Positions 58,815 through 64,000 of a stretch of 64,000 nt of DNA are shown piece after piece. Location: the NCBI RefSeq assembly GCF_036227125.1, contig NZ_CP109435.1, positions 6,324,001 to 6,388,000 on the forward strand, read 5' to 3'. The notes beneath the pieces were generated by a model that was not told where the DNA came from, searched no databases, and saw only the letters and a program-made list of their open reading frames with translations. Source of the DNA: Streptomyces sp. NBC_01485 (GTDB lineage: Bacteria > Actinomycetota > Actinomycetes > Streptomycetales > Streptomycetaceae). The position numbers and the translations under genes are program-made. Each line of letters starts with the position of its first letter. Positions within the stretch are counted from its first letter, which is position 1.

Positions 58815-58944
58815 GCCCGATGGACCTCCTTGAACTCCTGCACCAGGTGGACAACTCGGCATCCTGCCGCGTCGCGCAGAAATGCCGGTACGAGCTCAGC
58901 GGACTGCTGCCCGCCGCACCGCCCGCCTTCCCGCTCGGCGCCGC
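58815..58944 (+). pseudogene. GNAT acetyltransferase, C-terminal fragment (inverted)
   Basis: In the same open frame as the PiT remnant, the plus strand reads LELLHQVDNSASCRVAQK and then GLLPAAPPAFPL, which I recognise as the C-terminal end of a Streptomyces GNAT protein. The matching N-terminal part lies next to it on the opposite strand (58945-59268), so the gene has been split and one piece turned round. Confidence 0.72.
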
Positions 58945-59268
58945 GGTCCAGTAGCCGACCTCGGCGGACGGGCCACCGGACACGGGACGCTTGAGCACCA
59001 CATGCCCCGCCAGCCGCTCATCGTGACCGCGACCCCGGGCCTCCACAACGGCGAGCCCGAAACGATCGCCCGCCTCCCACTCCCGCTGCTGCTCCCGCAC
59101 CCAACGCGCCGCCCCCACCACGTCATCCACGCCCGAACCGGTCCAGCGCCGCAGGGCGTCGTCGCGGTACAACTCCACCAACTCGTCGGCGTCAGCCGGG
59201 TCCCAGGGACGCAGCAGGAGCGCGGGAGCCGAGGGCGTGGCGGGTGTGTGCAGCCGTATGGCGATCAT
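58945..59268 (-). pseudogene. GNAT acetyltransferase, N-terminal fragment
   Basis: Minus-strand codons from ATG 59268 give a normal GNAT beginning (LLLRPWDPADADELVELYRD; AARWVREQQREWEAGDRFGLAVVE; GHVVLKRPVSGGPSAEVGYWTAAP). Homology then ends at about 58945, where the acetyl-CoA site (RGxGxA) should follow. The frame stays open into unrelated antisense sequence to 58192. Without the CoA-binding part it should be inactive. Confidence 0.75.
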
Positions 59269-59311
59269 GAGGTTGAGGGGGCGTCGGCCGTACGCCGGGA
59301 GGCGGGCATGG

Positions 59312-60247
59312 TCAGCGGCCTCCCGCCCGGCGCTCGTAGGAGACGGCGTAGGCCTGGCTGCGGAAGGCGAGGACCGGGTCGTCGGAGAGCTCGATGCCGG
59401 GAGTGATCCGGGTGGGGTCGTAGACCTGGGCCGCCCAGTGCTCCTGATCCGCGACCGGGGCGGTGACGCGCAGGTGGCCCGCGATGATCTCGGGGCGGTC
59501 GGTCGGCCACGGTTTGGTCGGGTCGTCGGTGGGGTCGTCGTCCTGGCCGAGCTGGACGTGGAGTGTGAAGCCGACGGGGCCGTCGGCGAGGCGCTGGACC
59601 AGTTCCTCGGCCAGATACTCGGGGTCTTCGTCTGCCGCGTTCTCCACGGTCAGTTCCTGCAGCCCGGCGTCGGGCTCCCAGCGGTAGCGGACCGGGTGCC
59701 GCTCACCCTGGGCGTCGACCCAGATGAAGGTGTGGATGGCCCAGTAGAGGGCGGTGCCGTAGCTGACCGGTATCGGCATCCGGCCCGCCTCCCGCAGGCC
59801 GAGGGCGGCCGTGGGGTGCGCAGCGGCGTACGCCTGGACTTTGGCCGGGTCGGGGGCCCCGGTGGCGGGGTCCTTCTCGAGGGCGTCGAGGAGTTCCACG
59901 AACTGCTCGGGGGTGGCCGCGAAGAACACCGGGAGGTTGACGGAGACGAGGTCGGTAGCGGTGCCGTCCGGCAGCAGAAAGCGCGCCGCGAGGCCGCGGC
60001 CGGCCCGGACCCCGTCGGGCACGGTCGGGTTGGTGTTGGAGTTCGAGAAGCGCACGACGACGGGCGTCGGGTCCGACTGGAGATGGTCCGCCGTGGTGAG
60101 GGAGGCGGCCTTGCCGGTAGGAGTGAAAGTGGCGTCGAAGCACAGGCCCCGGGCGTGCACGCGCCGGTGGCCGGGGTATGTGCCGCTGACGTGCTCGATG
60201 GCGTCGACGGCCGTGCGGGCCAGGGGGGAGGGAGAGCGGTCATCCAT
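59312..60247 (-). CDS. Catalase-family haem protein (catalase-related peroxidase)
   Basis: About 311 aa from ATG 60247; GTG 60274 would add 9 residues. It is a minimal catalase fold: RRVHARGLCFDATFTPTG holds the distal His, VVVRFSNSNTNPTVPDG the adjacent region, and RSQAYAVSYERR the proximal-Tyr area. Such short catalase-like proteins (SrpA-type, about 300-350 residues against about 480 for true catalases) act as organic peroxidases or haem-binding stress proteins. It lies between the rearranged PiT/GNAT site and the nickel superoxide dismutase gene, a sensible oxidative-stress context. Confidence 0.85.
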   Translation of the reverse strand: MDDRSPSPLARTAVDAIEHVSGTYPGHRRVHARGLCFDATFTPTGKAASLTTADHLQSDPTPVVVRFSNSNTNPTVPDGVRAGRGLAARFLLPDGTATDLVSVNLPVFFAATPEQFVELLDALEKDPATGAPDPAKVQAYAAAHPTAALGLREAGRMPIPVSYGTALYWAIHTFIWVDAQGERHPVRYRWEPDAGLQELTVENAADEDPEYLAEELVQRLADGPVGFTLHVQLGQDDDPTDDPTKPWPTDRPEIIAGHLRVTAPVADQEHWAAQVYDPTRITPGIELSDDPVLAFRSQAYAVSYERRAGGR

Positions 60248-60668
60248 GATCGGAGTGTAGACACGGTCGGTCACCCCCAGGCCTGAGGTTGCCGTCGTCG
60301 GAGGGGTGAGGCAGCGAGCGAGCCTTCCAACTCTGCCGGATGCGAGGCGGGTTGGCGTGGGGGCCGCTTTCGGGAAGAGGTGAGGCTTCTGGCGGTGGAC
60401 GTGGCCCCGCCCGTATCTCGGTCAGTGGGGGAGGAGTTCGGCCGGGTGGAGACGGTCGAGCTGCCCGGCACCGTCACCGTCCGCGAACCCGGAAGGGCCA
60501 GCGTGCCCAGGGCGGGTCTTCGGACTTGGGCGGTGCGGCTCTCTGCCGGGTGCCTGTCCGGGGGGTGGTCCGCGCAGGAAGGTGACACTTCGGTGTGGGG
60601 GTGTCACCTTTTTGCAGCTCACCTACCGGGGACCCGGCGTGCCGGACGGTGACGGTCGGACGCCGAAA
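60248..60668. other. Intergenic region with a T-run hairpin on the plus strand
   Basis: About 420 bases without a convincing gene. AAGGTGACAC / GTGTCACCTT (60579-60588 with 60601-60610) forms a perfect 10-bp stem followed by TTTTT, an intrinsic terminator for plus-strand transcription. No plus-strand gene precedes it, so it may end an unknown small transcript or stop antisense transcription towards sodN. Confidence 0.6.
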
Positions 60669-60696
60669 GGGGCCGGTCCTGTGGTGGACCGGCCCC
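60669..60696 (-). terminator. Terminator of sodN
   Basis: GGGGCCGGTCC and GGACCGGCCCC form an 11-bp perfect stem with a 6-base loop, 60 bases after the sodN stop. In S. coelicolor the sodN 3' untranslated region is processed to a small RNA (s-SodF) that ends at the terminator; the same layout is possible here. Confidence 0.9.
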
Positions 60697-60755
60697 TCGT
60701 GGCTTTTCCGGGCCGCGGTGGTGCAGCGGGCGCGGATCGGGTGAAGGCTTGGGTG

Positions 60756-61151
60756 TCAGGCCTTCTTCGTTTCCCAGAAGATCCTGTCGATCTCGGCGAT
60801 GAGCTCCAGGGCCTTCTCGCCGGTCTTCGGGTCCGTCGACGCCTTGGCGGCCGAGAGGGCCTTCAGGGCGTCGTTGACCAGGACGTGGAGCTCCGGGTAC
60901 TTCTCGAAGTGCGGGGGCTTGAAGTAGTCGCTCCACAGCACGGAGACGTGGTGCTTCGCCAGCTCGGCGCGCTGCTCCTTGATGACGGTGGCGCGCGCCT
61001 GGAAGTGCGGGTCGTCGTTGGCGGCCATCTTTTCCTGGACGGCCTTCACCGACTCCGCCTCGATGCGGGCCTGGGCCGGGTCGTACACACCGCAGGGCAG
61101 GTCGCAGTGTGCGCTGACCTTGACCTTGGGGGCAAACAGGCGGGAAAGCAT
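60756..61151 (-). CDS. sodN: Nickel superoxide dismutase
   Basis: A 131-aa precursor. Residues 1-14 (MLSRLFAPKVKVSA) are the propeptide. The mature protein begins HCDLPCGVYD, the nickel hook with His15, Cys16 and Cys20 (His1, Cys2, Cys6 of the mature form). The helical remainder ends IDRIFWETKKA. It converts superoxide to H2O2 and O2. Maturation needs the divergent protease gene sodX. In Streptomyces it is made when nickel is available, under Nur control. I could not pick out a Nur box in the 145-base intergenic region by eye. Confidence 0.97.
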   Translation of the reverse strand: MLSRLFAPKVKVSAHCDLPCGVYDPAQARIEAESVKAVQEKMAANDDPHFQARATVIKEQRAELAKHHVSVLWSDYFKPPHFEKYPELHVLVNDALKALSAAKASTDPKTGEKALELIAEIDRIFWETKKA

Positions 61152-61296
61152 GGAGCATTCCTTCCTCGTGATCGTCTTCTCAGGTGGGACATTACTCCCT
61201 GAGGGACGGCTTTTGACGGGTGCCCCCATGGGCTTAGGACAAAAGTCCGGCGTCAGACTGGGACTGGTGGACGAACGGACCGGGGAGGTGCCGGCC

Positions 61297-61731
61297 ATGC
61301 CGGAGCTGTCGCAGGAGACCGAGCGGGGGACGGCGGTCACGCCCTTCGGGCTGGCCGAGGTGACCGGGCCGTCCATGGTGCCCACGCTCCACCACGGGGA
61401 CCAGTTGGTGGTGCAGTACGGGGCCAGGGTGCGACCCGGTGACGTCGTCGTGCTGCGGCATCCGTTCCAGCAGGACCTGCTGGTGGTCAAACGGGCCGTC
61501 GAGCGGCGGGACGGGGGGTGGTGGGTGCGCGGGGACAACGCGTACGCCGGAGGGGACAGCACCGACTACGGGGCCGTGCCCGACGAACTGGTCCTCGGCA
61601 AGGTGCGGCTGCGCTACCGCCCGCTGAAGCCGGATCAGCGCTCGCCGCTGGCGCTGGTGCGCTGGGCGCTGTCGGCGGCGAGGCCCGTGCCGGCCGTCCG
61701 GTCCGCCTCCAGGCGCTTGCGGGCGCGGTAG
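61297..61731 (+). CDS. sodX: NiSOD maturation protease SodX (S24/S26 family)
   Basis: A 144-aa signal-peptidase-like enzyme: EVTGPSMVPTL with the nucleophile Ser26, LLVVKRAVER with the general-base Lys65, and VRGDNAYAGGDSTDYG. It cuts the NiSOD propeptide to expose the nickel hook. The start ATG 61297 follows GGGGAGG; no membrane helix is present, which sets it apart from export signal peptidases. It is divergent from sodN. Its last 97 bases overlap the 3' end of the facing CGNR gene. Confidence 0.92.
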   Translation: MPELSQETERGTAVTPFGLAEVTGPSMVPTLHHGDQLVVQYGARVRPGDVVVLRHPFQQDLLVVKRAVERRDGGWWVRGDNAYAGGDSTDYGAVPDELVLGKVRLRYRPLKPDQRSPLALVRWALSAARPVPAVRSASRRLRAR

Positions 61732-62264
61732 GCGGCCACGTTGGCGCGGGTCGCGCAGCGGTCGGAGCAGTAGCGCCGGGAGCGGTTCGTGGACGTGTCG
61801 AGGTAGGCGTTGCGGCAGGGGCTCGCCTCACAGAGGCCCAGGCGGTCGACGCCGTACTCGGTGAGGTGGAAGGCCAGGCCCATCGCCGCGATGGCCGCGT
61901 AGCCCGCCGTCGCGTTCGACGGGTGGTCGGCCAGGTGCATGTGCCACAGCGGGCGGCCGTCGTCGTCGCGGACGTCGTGGCCGGAGATCTGCGGGCTCAC
62001 CGGGAACTCCAGGAGGAGCGAGTTCAGCAGGTCCACCGCGAGGGTCTCGTCGCCGCCGTCGGCCGCCTCGAAGACCGCGCGCAGCCGGCCCCGGACCGAG
62101 CGGAAGCGGGTGACGTCGGCGTCGGCGGCCCGGCGGCCCGCCGACCGGTTGCCGCCGAAGAGGGCGCGGACGGCCTCGACCGAGGTCAGGGAGTCCTTGC
62201 CCCGGGCCGGCTCCTCGCTGTTGACGAGACGCACGGCGTAGTCGGAGTAATAGGCCAGTTCCAC
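61635..62264 (-). CDS. CGNR zinc finger protein (ABATE domain)
   Basis: A 209-aa probable regulator. The N-terminal ABATE-type stress-sensing domain (YYSDYAVRLVNSEEP; FRSVRGRLRAVFEA) precedes a C-terminal zinc finger (LCEASPCRNAYLDTSTNRSRRYCSDRCATRANVAAYR), with four Cys and the CGNR-like motif reading CATR. These proteins are thought to bind DNA. The end overlaps the convergent sodX gene by 97 bases, an unusually long tail-to-tail overlap. The stop-proximal 30 residues are poorly conserved in type. Confidence 0.88.
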   Translation of the reverse strand: MELAYYSDYAVRLVNSEEPARGKDSLTSVEAVRALFGGNRSAGRRAADADVTRFRSVRGRLRAVFEAADGGDETLAVDLLNSLLLEFPVSPQISGHDVRDDDGRPLWHMHLADHPSNATAGYAAIAAMGLAFHLTEYGVDRLGLCEASPCRNAYLDTSTNRSRRYCSDRCATRANVAAYRARKRLEADRTAGTGLAADSAQRTSASGER

Positions 62265-62373
62265 TTGTAGTCCTTACGGGGGCGCTCTATGGTCGGGGTG
62301 CGGGCGAGGTAACAGCCGTTCGTGCTTCCAGGGTATTACCTAGTTACGTGACATACGCGGCGGAGGGGTTGCG

Positions 62374-63162
62374 ATGACGGACACGGGGACGACCACGACC
62401 GGTACGGGTACCAGTGCCGGTACCGACTGGGCCGGGTGGCAGCGGAGCTGGGACCGCCAGCAGGAGTGGTACATGCCCGACCGCGAGGAACGCTTCCGGA
62501 TCATGCTGGACATGGTCGAGGCGCTCGTCGGACCCGCCCCACGGGTCCTCGACCTCGCCTGCGGCACCGGCACCATCACCGCCCGGCTGCTCGCCCGCCT
62601 CCCCGGGGCCACCAGCACCGGCGTCGACCTCGATCCGGCGCTCCTCGCCATCGCCGAGGGCACCTTCGCGGGCGACGACCGCGTCACGTTCGTGTCGGCC
62701 GACCTCAAGGACCCGCAGTGGCGGGCCCGGCTGCCGTACGACTCCTACGACGCCGTCCTGACCGCCACGGCCCTGCACTGGCTGCACAGCGAACCCCTCG
62801 CGGCCCTCTACGGTCAGGTCGCGGAACTCGTCCGCGACGGCGGTGTCTTCATGAACGCGGATCACATGATCGACGACACGACGCCCCGGATCAACGCGGC
62901 GGAGCGCGCGCAGCGCCACGCCCGTATGGATCAGGCCAAAGCGGGCGGGGTCCTGGACTGGGCCGAGTGGTGGCAGCTCGCCGCCCAGGACCCGGTCCTC
63001 GCCGGTCCCGCCGCCCGCCGCTACGAGATCTACGGCGAACACGCCGACGGCGACATGCCCTCGGCGGCATGGCACGCGCGCGTGCTGAGGGAGAAGGGCT
63101 TCGGCGAGGCCCGGGCGGTGTGGGCGTCGCCGTCGGACACGCTGCTTCTCGCGTTGAAGTGA
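62374..63162 (+). CDS. Class I SAM-dependent methyltransferase
   Basis: A 262-aa methyltransferase: motif I RVLDLACGTGTITARLL (about 53-69), GVDLDPALLAIAEG, and post-motifs YDAVLTATALHWLHSEP and LVRDGGVFMNADHM. It is a Methyltransf_25-type enzyme with unknown acceptor. The N-terminal 18 residues are Thr/Gly repeats (GTTTTGTGTSAGT) from short DNA repeats; the next in-frame ATG is at Met35, so the 62374 start stands. A perfect bidirectional terminator follows. Confidence 0.85.
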   Translation: MTDTGTTTTGTGTSAGTDWAGWQRSWDRQQEWYMPDREERFRIMLDMVEALVGPAPRVLDLACGTGTITARLLARLPGATSTGVDLDPALLAIAEGTFAGDDRVTFVSADLKDPQWRARLPYDSYDAVLTATALHWLHSEPLAALYGQVAELVRDGGVFMNADHMIDDTTPRINAAERAQRHARMDQAKAGGVLDWAEWWQLAAQDPVLAGPAARRYEIYGEHADGDMPSAAWHARVLREKGFGEARAVWASPSDTLLLALK

Positions 63163-63180
63163 CAGACCCCGACCGGCAAT

Positions 63181-63219
63181 GGGAAGGGGCGGTACGGAGA
63201 CTCCGTACCGCCCCTTCCC
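63181..63219. terminator. Bidirectional terminator between methyltransferase and ABC ATPase genes
   Basis: An 18-bp perfect inverted repeat (GGGAAGGGGCGGTACGGA and complement) with a 3-base loop between convergent genes. Confidence 0.95.
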
Positions 63220-63232
63220 ACCTGCTGCGGTG

Positions 63233-63994
63233 CTACAGCACCTTGGACAGGAACGCCTGGGTCCGCTCGTGCTGAGGGTTGGTCAGGACGTCGCGTGGGT
63301 TGCCGGATTCGACGACCACGCCGCCGTCCATGAAGACCAGGCTGTCGCCGACCTCGCGGGCGAAGCCCATCTCGTGGGTGACGACGACCATCGTCATGCC
63401 GGACTCGGCCAGGTCGCGCATGACGTCGAGGACGTCGCCGACCAGCTCCGGGTCGAGGGCCGAGGTCGGCTCGTCGAAGAGCATCAGCTTCGGGTCCATG
63501 GCCAGCGCCCGGGCGATGGCCACCCGCTGCTGCTGGCCGCCGGAGAGCTGCGAGGGGTAGCCGTCGGCCTTGTCGGCCAGGCCCACGCGGTCCAGGAGCT
63601 CCTTCGCCCGCTCCTTGGCCTGCGCCCTGCTGACGCCCTTGACCTGGACCGGGGCCTCCATGACGTTGTCCAGCGCCGTCATGTGCGGGAACAGGTTGAA
63701 CCGCTGGAACACCATGCCGATGTCCCGGCGCTTCAGCGCGACCTCGCTGTCCTTCAGCTCGTACAGCTTGTCGCCCTTCTGGCGGTAGCCGACCAGCTCC
63801 CCGTCGACGTACAGGCGGCCGGAGTTGATCTTCTCCAGGTGGTTGATGCACCTGAGGAAGGTCGACTTGCCGGAGCCGGACGGGCCGATGAGGCAGAACA
63901 CCTCGCCGTTCTTGACCTCCAGGTCGATGCCCTTGAGCACCTGGACCAGGCCGAAGGACTTGTGGACGCCCTCGGCCTTCACCATCGCGGTCAT
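63233..63994 (-). CDS. Amino-acid ABC transporter ATP-binding protein (GluA/GlnQ-like)
   Basis: A 253-aa ATPase. Walker A is GPSGSGKST (38-46), the Q-loop VFQRFNLFPHMT, the signature LSGGQQQR, Walker B LMLFDEPTSALDPE, and the switch His VTHEMGF. FNLFPHMTALDNVMEAP is typical of polar amino-acid importers such as glutamate or glutamine. ATG 63994 is followed by A, so it could overlap the stop of a permease gene lying beyond the window (ATGA). ATG 63985 is an alternative start. Confidence 0.93.
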   Translation of the reverse strand: MTAMVKAEGVHKSFGLVQVLKGIDLEVKNGEVFCLIGPSGSGKSTFLRCINHLEKINSGRLYVDGELVGYRQKGDKLYELKDSEVALKRRDIGMVFQRFNLFPHMTALDNVMEAPVQVKGVSRAQAKERAKELLDRVGLADKADGYPSQLSGGQQQRVAIARALAMDPKLMLFDEPTSALDPELVGDVLDVMRDLAESGMTMVVVTHEMGFAREVGDSLVFMDGGVVVESGNPRDVLTNPQHERTQAFLSKVL

Positions 63995-64000
63995 GCCGTG

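Noticed and set aside
61152..61296. Nur operator between sodN and sodX
   Set aside because: Expected from biology, but no convincing TTGCAA-type inverted repeat was found by eye.
1..64000. CRISPR arrays, rRNA or tRNA genes, replication origin
   Set aside because: No repeat-spacer pattern, cloverleaf or DnaA-box cluster was seen on either strand.

Overview
This is a high-GC actinobacterial chromosome segment, almost certainly Streptomyces. The right two thirds (about 22.5-64 kb) carry a gene set and order that I recognise as the S. coelicolor sigR-nrdAB-dasR-wblE-sigH-sodN neighbourhood. Gene starts, ATGA/GTGA couplings and codon usage are typical of the genus.

Left third (1-21.5 kb): a specialised-metabolism cluster that continues past the left edge. 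A plus-strand operon (1038-10153) encodes the two L-2,3-diaminopropionate enzymes (SbnA and SbnB types), an MbtH protein, a type II thioesterase, a dimodular NRPS (A-T-C-A-T, no terminal thioesterase) and a GNAT/FemX-like acyltransferase. The 3' end of a paralogous acyltransferase is cut by the window edge. A minus-strand operon (18189 to 12173) encodes a 65-aa peptide, a SAM methyltransferase, QueE, QueD, GTP cyclohydrolase I, an aspartyl/asparaginyl hydroxylase-like enzyme, a QueC-like enzyme and an isopenicillin-N-synthase-like oxygenase. Two SARP/AfsR-type regulators (10239-12068 and 18587-21502) accompany them. Together this suggests a 7-deazaguanine (preQ0 or CDG) joined to a small Gly/Dap-type peptide. 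I cannot name a matching product.

Boundary (21.8-22.5 kb): a decayed IS3-family transposase abuts the C-terminal remnant of a tyrosine recombinase. This marks the likely edge of an acquired island, followed directly by conserved core genes.

Core region: SRAP/HMCES protein and a hydrolase; sigR-rsrA with a sigma-R-type autoregulatory promoter and the extended SigR' start; two membrane HD-domain proteins; TPR protein; peptide deformylase; the nrdA-nrdB-regulator set with tandem NrdR boxes and a cobalamin riboswitch; mctP with a DUF3311 partner; the chitobiose/GlcNAc locus dasR-dasABC-dasD-nagB with DasR operators; a TetR regulator; a PdtaS-like histidine kinase with its own candidate DasR operator; wblE; a lipid kinase; a sigH-like sigma factor with its ATPase anti-sigma; a Na+/H+ antiporter; a family 2B encapsulin shell gene coupled to a polyprenyl synthase (putative cargo); two VOC proteins and an AraC regulator; a rearranged PiT/GNAT scar; a catalase-like protein; nickel superoxide dismutase with its maturation protease; a CGNR protein; a methyltransferase; and an amino-acid ABC ATPase at the right edge.
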